Source: Lingula anatina (lineage: Eukaryota > Brachiopoda > Lingulata > Lingulida > Lingulidae). From it: DNA of 64,000 nucleotides. A program made the translations under genes and the position numbers. Numbering within the stretch: position 1 is the stretch's first letter; every line of letters begins with the position of its first letter. Positions 24,442 through 36,095 of the stretch are shown in pieces. Under the pieces are notes generated by a model, which was not told the DNA's origin, made no database searches, and saw only the letters and a program-made list of their open reading frames with translations. Location: positions 55,940 to 119,939 of the forward strand of contig NW_019775518.1 in the NCBI RefSeq assembly GCF_001039355.2, given 5' to 3'.

Positions 24442-24859
24442 AAATTAATGTATATGGCTTTCGTCTTTAAGTCAGTGATTATTGTATCGCCTTATTATCA
24501 TGGTATACATAAAATGGCTTTAAGTACCACACTACAATTATGTAAAAATATAGTCCACACAATTGCTGTCAAATTTAGAGCAATAGCATCACATACTTGT
24601 CAATTTGTTACTTCTTAGCACATTCCACCTAATGGTTTTAGTAACTGCAAGGATATCACTGAAGGTTATGTGGAATGATGTCCGAAAGTCTGCTAGACTG
24701 TTGGTGCCACATGACTGGTATTGATACCATCCAGTACCTTGTACAATAACGTCATTACTTCTATCATAACAGCTTCTTATATCTGTCATTCTATAATGTT
24801 TCATTGGCAGCACGCTGAATGTACTGGTCACTTCCATTAATTAGAAATGGCCTTTGTAG

Positions 24860-27779
24860 TCAGACTCCAAGAAAGACCTCTTCCACCATGAGAAAGGTTC
24901 CACATTTTTTGCCGGTATAAGCATTGTGTCCTGGGTGAGAGGCACACGCACCGACTTCCAAAGCAATGATGACGTCACCGCGCCCGACTCCAAGACATAT
25001 ACCATCCACTGGAAGTAATTATTTGGCATAATTCATACGTGCATGGAGTGAATCTAGAATAACTTATTAGTGCAAAGTCAAACTCAACTTAAAACAACAA
25101 CAACAAACAGCAGAAAGGATCTGTCCGCATCTGAAAACAACAGATTGATAAGGTTAGCAAGATTTCACAAACAAAAGTCGTGTCAAAAAATGAATCGAAA
25201 AAAAAAGATTTTGATCACATTTTTCTAAATGATATGAGTAACCATTAAATCCACTATATATCCATTGATATAGGTGATGTTAAATAGCTGCTGATGCGGN
25301 TTATGTTCTAAATAATTTATTATATCACTAAAGTCAGGACATTCTTGCTGTTGTTGTTTCAATCTATCTTTTTCATTTTCAATTTCTACGTCAATAGCAA
25401 ATATCTGACTATTTCCATTCTCATTTTGTCTATTAACATTTTCTGTTTCTGTTGCTACATATAACCTAGCTTGCACCAAACCACTGTTTTGACACTTCTG
25501 TCTGCTTATATCATCCACGACATGTACACAATCTTTGTTTTGTAAACAATTGTCTTCATCATATTCGCGTCTTGAAAGAGCATCAGCTGGGTTTGTTTTT
25601 CCAGCTCTGTGTTCAATTTCAAAATCGAGGCCCTGTAATTTCAGTGCCCATCTTATCAATCTACCTGTGGAATGTTTCAACGTTTGTAACCACGTAATGG
25701 CTTTGTTATCTGTGAAAACTTTGAAATGATTATTAGCCAAATACGATTCAAACTGCTTTATTCCTTCTACTACTGCTAAACATTCTAATTCATGTATTGA
25801 GTAATTCTTTTCTGCGTTGTTTAAAGATCTGCCACCGTAGGCAATACCTCTTTCTCGGTTATTTTCATCCTTTTGACCTAAAATAAAACCGATTGCTTTA
25901 ATAGATGCATCTGTGGTTAATATGAATTCTTTTGTCATATCGGATATACTAAGATGGGTGGTGACACAAGTAAGTCTTTCAATTGTTGAAATGCTGACTG
26001 ACATTCTTGATTCCATTCAAATTGAACATTTGTTCTCAATAATTTGTTCAAAGGTTCAGTTATTTTACTGAAGTCTTTAATAAATCTCCTATAAAAATTA
26101 CACAATCCTAGATAACTTCTCACATCTTTTGTACTTTTTGGAACAGGTTATTATGGCTCCTGAAGGAATGATAACTATACTCCCTTATTCTTTTGTTATT
26201 ATTGAACAACACATGCACTCTTTAACTCTCTTACTTACACTGTTTAACCTCTTAACAAATGTATATTGTATCAATTATGAAAGGTACAATGTATTCATTA
26301 CAATCACAACTTTGTATCTGTACTTTTAATCATTTTCATTACGATACTAGTGTTATGTTAAAGGTGATGACCATCACTCTTATAAGTATATTTCACTGCT
26401 CTTTTCATAAAGAATGACTTATCTTTATTGGCAATTTGCCTCATTGTATGACAAGACAGTAATATAAATCACACTTTTTATAAGTTTGTCCTATTGTATT
26501 GTTATTACATGTACGTATGTGTATGTGTATATGTATATAATTTTTATCGTTATATATTGTATATATATAACATAAAACTTTAATAACCTCAGGGCACCTT
26601 ATGAAATCATTTCACCTATTAAACGCATAGACAGTTAATTTGTATAAAGCGAAATAAATAACTTATTCTTAATATAAATAATCTGAAAACAACAACAACA
26701 AAATACACTACTGGTACGCCTGAAAATCAAGATTACAATAAATATAAAATTTTGAAACATCATTAGATTTTGACGATACACAATTTACGGAAACCTTCTA
26801 TTCCCTTAGTTTTCCTTTTTTTCTTTATTTCAGAAGCCCTGTTTCATTTATTTATTTCGCTTAAAGACTCAGTAAAGCATGCGGCCTGCTGTGAGTGGTT
26901 AGGTGTCTATCCGTCACGAGAAGTTTGTTGATATACTGAAACCATAACCGATGGTAGTGGAAATGCGCTGCCTTTGGATTAACACAATTTACAGGATATC
27001 ATCAAATTAGCAGCAATAAAGGTTTTTTTGCAAACTCCTGAAAACTCGTTGCCACCAAATTTCAGTTTGCACCAATATTGCTGCAAACTTTTGCTAAGGG
27101 GTATCAAATATCTGCACCATTTTAGGGATACATGTAGTTGTCAAATATATCTGCGGTATTTATTTAAGGACGATATATCAAATCTTTCAACGCCATTTAT
27201 TTGGACATACAAGTAAGACGTATTAAATCCGAATGTTTGATTTTAGTTTTTAAGAAGTGCGATCTATAGAAAAGAATCGATTTAACCATTTGTTAACCTA
27301 TCGGGTTCAACATGTTGTCCAATCGAGGTTTCTCGGCCTTTTCTATTAGGCAAATATATTTGGGCACGGATGTACTATTGACTGTTCACAGAGCTAGTTA
27401 ACGTCATTCTGTGATATGAATACCCAATGACGTAAACAAAGCACTGACTTTAATGAACATTGATCAAAATCTGCGCTATGCAAACAACTCACGCCTCTTA
27501 TATGATCTTTTGGTTTTTTTAATATTTAAAAATATTTTAAAGCACAACAACTTTAAACACCTATTCCCGGTGGAAGGATCTGTTTTTTTTTTCTTAATAA
27601 TTCTGACAATCAGAAAACAATGTGCTTTTTGAAAAAAGATACATGTATATTGTGACCACTTAGACTATACATGTAAAGTGCCGTTTTTCAAAAGCTACTT
27701 TTGCACCCAGAAACTTTCGTTTATCTTTAACAACGGAACTGCTGAAAGAGGGAATATTCGCAAATTCTTAGTTGGCCAT
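24860..27779 (-). pseudogene. Copy C: relic keeping only exon 12 of the array gene
   Basis: Exon 12 (25008-24860) is intact and encodes DGICLGVGRGDVIIALEVGA to FLMVEEVFLGV and a stop. Intron 11 then stops at a single N (25300), followed by a gypsy fragment. From about 26370 to 27765 the sequence matches intron 2 of the other copies. It then jumps to the bases around the start codon (ATG relic at 27777-27779) and continues into the usual 5' flank. Exon 2 and all of exon 1 beyond the start are deleted, and exons 3-11 are missing across the N junction. No functional product is possible. Whether the exon 3-11 loss is biological or a collapsed assembly cannot be told here. Confidence 0.75.
25301..26147 (-). 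mobile_element. Ty3/gypsy retrotransposon pol fragment (end of RT, RNase H)
   Basis: The minus strand encodes SYLGLCNFYRRFIKDFSKI (end of the RT domain), then an RNase H domain with TDASIKAIGFILGQ, TDNKAITWL and the typical RAGKTNPADALSR end. A single-base deletion near 25938 puts the two parts in different frames. The fragment is cut at both ends, on one side exactly at the N at 25300. No LTRs, protease or integrase are visible. It is inactive. Confidence 0.85.
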
Positions 27780-29230
27780 ACTGCCATAACCTGATCTCAC
27801 TGACTATATAAATTCGTTAGTTGATTTCTATTGCACAATATACGTAAAGTAACCAGATCAAGAATACCTAACGAAACTCAAAAGAGGACACTCTGAACCT
27901 AACAGAAATACATATTTTATAGAACCTGATGTGACTTTGCCTACAGTGTTTCCGCGGTCGATAATGAACTTTAACATTAGTCAACAGCGTGTACATTTTT
28001 CCTAGTTGTTAAATGCCATGGTCTGATTAATGATAAAATATTTATTTAAAGTCCAAAAACTCATTTTGTTCAAAAGACTTTACAGTATGAAAATACAAGA
28101 AAATAAAGGGGATGAATAATTTTAATGTAATTGATTTAAAAACCAACTTGTTTAAAAACTTGTTTAAAAAATCTGTTTTAAAATCATTTAGGCCATGACA
28201 ATAAATAAGCGCATTCTTAGCCATAAATATTTCAGTTATAATGAAAGATAAATGTTTTTAAATTCTTAAGTCATTTTCTAGAAGTGAATTAAACACACTC
28301 ATTAAATTAATGTAATGTAGTTTTAAAAGACCCCCCCTGTATATAGTTAGATAGACTAACGTGTGTGTGTGTGGTTTGTTTGTCGGTGATGGTGGTGGTT
28401 GGGGGGGGGGGGGGGAGGAAGAGACGCATGTCCATTTTAAGAAATCAGATCCATTGAAGCCTGCGATTTATCAAGAGGTATTGCTTGGAACTGGAGAACC
28501 AGCACCTTGCTATGAGGAGCACAATACACTAGTTCTGACAAGCAGGACAAATTCCTTCATGTGACAACTGTTGTGTTCTGCCCCCCCTCCCAGGAAGGAC
28601 CAGAGAACCTCAAGGGTATTGTCCTCAATCCCGATGCTCAATTGTATTTTTGATATCGTATATCGAGCAAAACAGCAAACAACATGTTTTACACATCAAA
28701 ATACATTAATTAGAAAAAAATATCACGTGACAGTAGTCCTTGCACTGTAGAGGTAATGCTTTTCATCAGGCCATGGTTTATTGACCGATAGGAAAAGCAC
28801 CCACTACTTTAAATCATAGATAAATATAGACATATCTAGAACGTTCTAAACTCTAAATTCTATTTCACAATTGCCAACTGTAATAGTATTCCTCTTCGGT
28901 CAAAATAAAAAAATATGGTTTAATGATGCAATACTTCCATCTAATTGCTTTAAGATGGCCCGTTTTATGTCTTTTCTTTTTTGTTTCTTGTATTTGCTAT
29001 ACATATTCTGATATTCTGTATCATGTGAAAATATTCCAACCACAATGAGAACTTTTTTTACTTTGTTTACCTCCTAAAATCACTGGACATTAGTGTAGGA
29101 AACTTATTCAGATGTCCTCACAAGGAAATCAATAGTTTCACAAAACGCGGATATTGTATTGAAGTAACTTTCCCGCTGAAGTCCATCGATCTTGGCGTCC
29201 TTTCGGTAAAACAAAGAATGATGCCACTTT
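26148..29230. other. Decayed third unit (intron 2 and 5' flank of copy C)
   Basis: From about 26370 to 27765 this aligns with A 9050-10490 (intron 2). From about 27775 to 29218 it aligns with A 11550-13110 (upstream flank, including a G-run at about 28401-28416). The divergence is clearly greater than between A and B. No exon other than 12 survives. Confidence 0.65.
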
Positions 29231-29770
29231 TCTATTATTTCAATAATAACTCAAAAACAATACAAGAAACAGAAGTGAGAATGCACGTTTTATTGTAGAA
29301 TTTGAAAAAAAGTTTCAACTCAGCTGCAAAAGCTTCATCCATAAAAGGTCCATTTATACTGGACAATAATAGTGTTGACGCCTTGATAATGTATAATATC
29401 ACAAATACACTTTTTAACACGATTTCGTGCATTAAAGCTGAAAGTTATTAGGGTCAATACTAAAATAGCATACAAAACTGATATTACAATTGTTTATGTC
29501 ACTATAGTTCCACCGTTCATTCAGACAGGTCAGTACTCTTATCATATTTATGTTACAGCATATAAATCGCACACCACTCCCGAAAAAGACAAAACACACC
29601 CGAACATGCAAAAGATGCTCCAATTATCCAAAACACCAGAGATTGTTTTCTTTGTAAAGGTTCAAAGGTGACCTTTTTATTGGTAAAGTAAGGGCATTTT
29701 CTGTGTATCTACAGAGTTTCTCTTGCGAACCTTTGGCTAAAGCTACAAAATCGTAGATTTTGGTCTTCTG
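29231..29770. other. Spacer between copies C and D
   Basis: No supported gene. Two short minus-strand open frames (29235-29432, 29432-29623) carry no recognisable motif. Confidence 0.4.
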
Positions 29771-30850
29771 TTAGACTCCACGAAATACCTCTTCCACCAT
29801 GAGGAAGGTACCAGATCCCATGCCGGTATATGCATTGTGTCCTGGATACGAAGGACACGCACCAACTTCCAAAGCAATGGTTACGTCACCGCGCCCGATT
29901 CCAAAGCATATGCCATCCACTGGAAGAAACAAGAAACATATGACATTCATCAGGGGCGGATCCAGAATATTTTGAAGGGGGAGGGGTCCGGTTTTTCAGG
30001 GCAGGTTTTTGACAGGCCTCGGATTGCGAGGCCGACCCTCACCCCCTTGGCGTCAGGTTCGGGACCCCTAAAATTGTAATTTGGAGGGCAAATGGCGCCA
30101 TTTGGTACGGTTTAGAACTATGATTCAGTTAGACGTTTTGGGTGCGTTTTTCCTTTATCAGAAATCGCAAGGGGGTGGGGGAGGGGGTCAGGATTCCCTG
30201 ACACCCCACCTAAATCCGCCACTGTTAATCATACATACAATGAATTTAGTATAGATTATCGGTGCACTGTCCCACTCGGCTTAAAATCTATGTATAAAAA
30301 GAAAGATGTTTGAATTTGAAATCATGCTATCAATTCAAAATCCATGAGCTCTTTTAGCTTGTATTACCAGTACGCCAGAGTAAATTATACATCTACTCAT
30401 GACCAATAATACGTGGTTTTGCTAGTAGTCTTACAGTGTATGGGACCATGCACTGCCCCGATGTGGCATTCTACGAGGTCTAGCGTATACTATCATAGAA
30501 TCATTATGTCTTACCAATTCCAGGGAGATTCCAACTCACGGTTGCTGCAGTATCCATGTCATGCGTATAGATGATATTTTCAATACTCCCAGGATTGGAG
30601 CACTGAGCACCGTTAAATGTAACGGACCATTTGGCACAGGTGTTGTGTGCCTGATTCCGCACGTTGACACTCCAAATGACATGGATTCCACTGGAGCTTG
30701 ACTTTTTGTTATAGGTCATAGACTGCAATAAACGCAAAGAAGATAAAAGAAAAAATAATGCAATGTGTTAGATATAACCAATCCACCAATTATATCAAAT
30801 GCAACGCCCTGCTTTTGGTTCACATTAGCTATGCACCCAACATTTTTCTC

Positions 30851-30903
<53 letters not shown>

Positions 30904-33900
30904 TAACCATGAAACCAGCAGATTCATTGGCTGAGATAGTTGAAATATAACTAACTGCACTCGTAAGTCGAGGTTATTATAGCATGTAGAAGCCAAATTC
31001 CTGATGGCACAGGTCTACGTTGACCGCATTCGATGTCAAGTGCAATAGGAAATATGAAGAATCCTTTCAATGCAGCAACTTAATTACCAAATCGTTACAA
31101 TACTTAATGTGTTCATTTTAAGTCTTTGTAAAGACACACTGATGCCCTTAACAAGGATCCTAAGGGTTCGATCATGACGAGAGAGACCGTTTTACTAGTC
31201 TTGATCGTTTGAAAATAACAGGCAATGCTTGTTCGCAAGGCAAAATACACATACGGAATTGTGTGTGTAGAATTCAGTAACACAGAAGTGTAACTGTGCA
31301 GTGTTTCACTAAGTGTAAAATAATTTGTAACGTACCCGAAGAACCCCTGTATCAGCAGCGGCTCTTAAATTACCCCAGTAGCCTTGCACGCGGTTATAGA
31401 ACGGCAATCGGATGGTGGTCCCATCGGCAGCAAGAACTGTAACACATTTAAAGAATATGATGATATGATTCAAACCAAATATAAAATACATCTACAAAGA
31501 GCATTAAGGTAATATACGTAGAGGGACGGACTGTATAATTATATGTAAGTGTCTAATAACAAGTGAAGAACCCATGTCATGATTTTATTTCTTCTAAATT
31601 TCCAACCTGCACTGATATCTTGTCCAAGTCTTGTCTCTTCCACTATAAGATAAGTTGTGGTTTTCCAACCTACGAACAAAATTCCATATTAAACAACATT
31701 ATGCATGGGTGTATGGGTGTGTATGTCGGTGATAGAGATAGGATCGAGTGTCACTTAAATGTAACTGGATATAAAATGGTCTCTCAGAGAAATTTGATTT
31801 TCTCAAATAAACTGTTACAAAATGTCAGTCATTTTCAGAACATTCCTGTAATATAATGCGATAAAAGTAGGCAGCCAGCTGAGGATAAATTTCTAGTCGT
31901 ACAAACAGTAACCACCAATAAAAAACGAAAGCAAGGTACGTGAATGACGGGCGAAATCAATTCGTAAGGTCATACCTGTCTGTGCATTGTAGGCAGAGTG
32001 ACTTGTGCTAGAACAGATTCCCACATGTAATGTTATCACAATGGTTCCAGAACCAATATCTTCACATATCCCATTAACTGAAATCCACATATCAACATAA
32101 GATATCGAAGTTACGTGGTGCTATGTTTATTCACAGACGCCATCGAGTTTACAGATTTGAATAACAGATAGGTGTAAGTAGCATCAGCTTGCCTTACTAC
32201 ATGTACATATGTTGTTGTTAAAGAGAGATCATAAAATTCTGCTGACATTAAACAATCTAACGGTCATATCGGTAGGATTTTGGTACATATCAATAATCAG
32301 AAACTTCATCACAGGTACCATTCATCTGACCAAACAACATCTTATACGATAGTCCTACAAAAAAGGAACATCAGAGTGAAATTTACTGCCTAATAAACAT
32401 ATAATTGACCAAACGTCATTGACATATCTCCCCATTTTAACTTACATGCGAACCCACGTTGGACCTTAGGTACGTGACCACCATGAATATGCATCACCCA
32501 CTCTAGGGGCCCGGGATTGGAGCATTCCACGCCGTTAAACTTAAAGTACCATCTGCTGCATTTCTGGTCGCCTTTTCCATACATGCTACCACTCCAGCGA
32601 ACTCGCAAAGCGGTGTCATCTGCACGTTTTACATAGTGAGACGTCTGAAATTGGAAGTGAATATTTCAGCAACGACCATCATCTCTATAGCACACACCAC
32701 CGCCCCCTGGAGGCTACTATGATGTAGTGAAAATTAACATAATCTCAAAATACATGCGTCGGGGTAATATAACGATAGGATGTCCAGCAAAAACTTAATC
32801 CGGATTTCATTACGAAAGTTAGCTTTGCACGTGTTTCACGTGTTTTCAATAAATATTCTATAATCTGTATTTTTATGTTCATGGGCTTAAACCGCAATTT
32901 TCCGTTACAGATTTTACTAACCGAATATATGTTTTCATCTTTTGTGTGCCTGTGGGAAAGTGCAGCAAACTGTTGAATATTGAAGGCCGTTTGAGACGCA
33001 CACGTGGCTGAAAGATTCAATGGAATTGCATGGTGTTATTTGTATGAAGAAATATATTCACGCGGGTAGACAACGAGAATTTTACTTTATAAATCTATCA
33101 TAATGTTTAAATATCTTCGAAAATGACTTCACAGTATCGTGTCAAAAGAATTGCCCCCATATAAACAAGATAAATATATCAAGATATTTGCCATTACTTA
33201 TCACTGGAGATTAAAGTTCAATAAGCTGCTGTTTCACTATAAAAAGCTAATTTTACAGGTATCAGTACAAATCATAAACATGTATCAGGTATACCCGATC
33301 CCGTGGTTTCTGCCACTTCTGCCATGATAATACGTGACCTGGATTGCCACCCAACATGATTGTCGTGAAATGATCCATCGCAGTCTTTATATTCTAAGGC
33401 AACAGTTCTAGTCCCCATGCCTATCCCGTAGCAGATCCCGAAAACTAATAAAAAAAAATTGAAAATCAACTGGGTTGCTAAAGTTTGATATTACAATTTC
33501 AAACATTTAAACTGCGAACAATAAAAATAAAATAAAATAAAATAAAAACAAGTCCAAGTAGATATCAATAAAACAAAAATTAGCTCACATTCCACATGGT
33601 GATGGCGCTCTCTTCTGTTAGCGTGGTACTCTGCATAGTCAATGGGGGAGGGGTTTGAACACTCAGCGCCATCTATGGTGAAGGTCAAAGCTGTACAACA
33701 TCCTGCACAGTTGTAAGCAGCTCTCAGCGCTCCACTCCAGAGCAGATACAAGCCGCTTGTGTCTTTTATCTTATTGTAGGAAATGCTCTAAATACAATAA
33801 AAGGCGAACACGTTGTATGTTAGCAGACAAAATCATGGAATAAACAGAAGCACAATTGTTCGTTTTGGTGTTTACCTTTAACTGAACAAAGCAATCTTGT

Positions 33901-35992
33901 TTGTCAATTGAAAAATATAGTGGTAAAATATAATCAATAAGTATGGCATTAAAAATATGGATTAAAAATAGATATGCCGTAACAGTACTAGGAGCGTGAC
34001 CTTACAATGATAACATATTTGCGGAAATTATTGTCAGCATATCATAATTTTAGGCAGATTACATAGATATGATCGAGTTACAGAGGAATGGACTCAGTTG
34101 TAAACGTACATGTACAACGAGAACACCAGGTTTTTTAACGTAGATAAAGATATGCTATAAGAGTTTCAGGGACGTTAGCTTACAATGAGAACGCCAGATT
34201 CTTGGCTGTACTCGGAGGTAGTTGACCACTGCTGAATATTGAACATTGGCGTCTCATCACAGTCCGTTGATTCTCCTAAAATAATTTGATTTATAAAAGG
34301 TTAAAGTTGAAATCATCTCTCAGTTTTTGAATAAGTGTCATAAAACTAGAATATTACAAAGTTATCAAATACTATTTAAATATTTTGTTGCACACAGCAT
34401 GAAAGGTTCAAAGGATTTTCTTGGTGCAACAGATTTTTAATAGTTGGATCCATATCCAGCTTGCGAAGTTTGTTAATTGATATACTGAAGCCAATATCCG
34501 GTGGTGGTGGAAATAGTATGCCTTTGAACGAACATTTTTTGAGCAAATGATCAAATAAATGAATGCACTCCAAGTCATTTACAATCACTTTCGCAACTGA
34601 AAGCATTTTTGACCTCACGTCGTTTAGCTTAACTGCTCTAATTTTGGAAAGTAATTCTTGAGAACTAAAATCAAACACCCAGATGTGAAACGGCATCCTT
34701 TTATACTGCAGATGCTGCTAATAGATTTGATATATCGCAGATAGATTTTGAAGTTTTTGCAGTTTCATTTCGATTACATATTTAGTACCTTATGCAAGAT
34801 GTACATTTGTATAACAAAAGATTGCACATATGTACTAAGTCCTATTTTCTGTGAAACTTTTTAAAGTACAGAAGCTCTGAAATGCATCACATCAATAAGT
34901 TTCTAGAGTCTAAAGTGTCTGGTTTCGTTTTATGGCCATATCATTTATCGTTGTGGCCATATCATTCGCCTTGCCGATGACCTCGACCTATTTCCGCTAC
35001 TGCCAGAATTATTATAGAAAAGGGGACGCTAGTTTCTGATTGCCAGTTGTTGAAAATATGACACTGGCTTTAGGCTGCCGGATTTGATTCTGAGTGTCAG
35101 TAGATTGTAGTTCCCAACATAAGTTTGACAAAGGACGTTACTTTCTGGTTGCCAGAATCGGTTTTGTAAAAAACACATTAGTTTCTAGTTTCACTAAAGC
35201 AAAACGAAACTCGACACTGACTCCATTGCCCCCATTTCAAACTATCATACAATACTGCATATTTGTTTTATTAAGAAATTGGTCACATGTTAGTCTGTAG
35301 TTGATAAAAGCGTCTATTATTTAGGTGCAATATGACCATCTAAACGAAATAGATAAAAGAGTAAATGAACACTCACCCAGACAAAAAGGTTCGTTAAGAT
35401 CACAGTCTTCTCTACATCGGCCAGGAACGAGGCACGGGGAGCCATTACAAACTGCCAGAGTTTCCTCAAGGTCAAAGTCTGTCTGTCAAAAATGTATTCA
35501 TATAACTATTATTTAAGGTTCCAATTAAGGAATGATTGTTGCCTAAATAGAAATGTTTAATGCATACATTTTGCATGTGCGTTAAATTCTTGTTTACATA
35601 TCTCTCTCTCTCTTGACTAACACTCACAGAGATAAAATTATAGAAAACCTACTTACAGCCCTTGGAACAACATTGGTTACCCATCCTACTGAGATAGAAT
35701 CCGTATTCCCAAGCGCAGGAGAATAAGTTATTTCATTAAACATTAAACAAATTTTGGAATGACTGTTGTAGAATACAGAGATACAATCTGGTGACATTTT
35801 ACACTGGATGATGCACTCTATGTTGCTGCGTGCTTTCGTCGTGGCAAGAACGGTAGTGACATCGTAGTCTGAAGACACTTGCTTCACGTCCATGTGTGTC
35901 GGAGACGGCAGAGCTTGGCACGTGTTGATAACTTCAGTTGCTGCTTGCGGTAATGCAACAAAGGCGATTCCAAAAGCAAGTAAGATAGTCAT
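29771..35992 (-). CDS. Copy D: secreted PAN/apple + three CTHRC1-like modules, 596 aa, intact
   Basis: Twelve exons: 35992-35657, 35482-35377, 34275-34184, 33787-33589, 33444-33295, 33007-32922, 32644-32446, 32077-31976, 31669-31607, 31436-31336, 30722-30515, 29919-29771. Every exon has the same length as in copy A, the join is open (1791 nt) and the gene ends in TAA. The signal peptide (ILLAFGIAFVAL), PAN-like domain, Cys-rich exon (VCNGSPCLVPGRCREDC) and three modules are all present. It is more diverged from A than B is: module 1 has LWSGALRAAYNCAGCC, and module 2 begins with an ASCASQTAFNIQQ exon. Exon 10 ends in CGG rather than CAG before its donor. Intron 11 holds a hAT-like MITE. A good TATAAATA lies about 95 bp upstream of the ATG. 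It is probably expressed and functional. Confidence 0.85.
29951..30224. mobile_element. hAT-like nonautonomous element in intron 11 of copy D
   Basis: A 274-bp block begins with caggggcggatccag and ends with taaatccgccactg, an imperfect inverted pair. It is GC-rich and G-run-rich, unlike the flanks. The flanking 8-mers (acattcat, ttaatcat) are only a weak match as a target duplication. Confidence 0.65.
30851..30902. repeat. (TA)n(TG)n microsatellite in intron 10 of copy D
   Basis: A TA run passing directly into TG repeats with one interruption. Confidence 0.9.
34376..34696 (-). other. Unassigned 106-codon open frame in intron 2 of copy D
   Basis: Open frame on the same strand as the gene, containing DLECIHLFDHLL and PPPPDIGFSIS. 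I do not recognise the family. The stretch coding for the PPPPDIGFS part has counterparts in intron 2 of A (about 9640-9700), B (about 19610-19670), C (about 26930-26990) and E (about 46205-46260), where the frame is degraded. It could be an old mobile-element remnant or a lost or alternative exon. Confidence 0.35.
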
Positions 35993-36087
35993 CTTTCTAT
36001 GGTACGATAAACAACGTGTTCAAAGAGTAGAATTGTAAAGATTCACAAAATTATATCTATATTCCAGAGGGAAGCCAGCGTTGTTAA

Positions 36088-36095
36088 TATTTATA
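36088..36095 (-). promoter_or_regulatory. TATA box of copy D
   Basis: TATAAATA on the minus strand, about 96-103 bp before the ATG at 35992. It would place a start site near 36060 with a 5' UTR of about 70 nt. No transcript data are available; this is a motif-only call. Confidence 0.5.

Larger units (their letters stand above)
13930..24550. repeat. Tandem segmental duplication, unit B
   Basis: Second unit, colinear with 3840-13930. Differences are scattered substitutions, microsatellite length changes and private insertions at 14730-14887, 15402-15605 and 21033-21654. Confidence 0.85.

Noticed and set aside
29235-29623. Two adjacent minus-strand frames between copies C and D
   Set aside because: No motif, no matching sequence in other spacers, and different frames without a credible splice.
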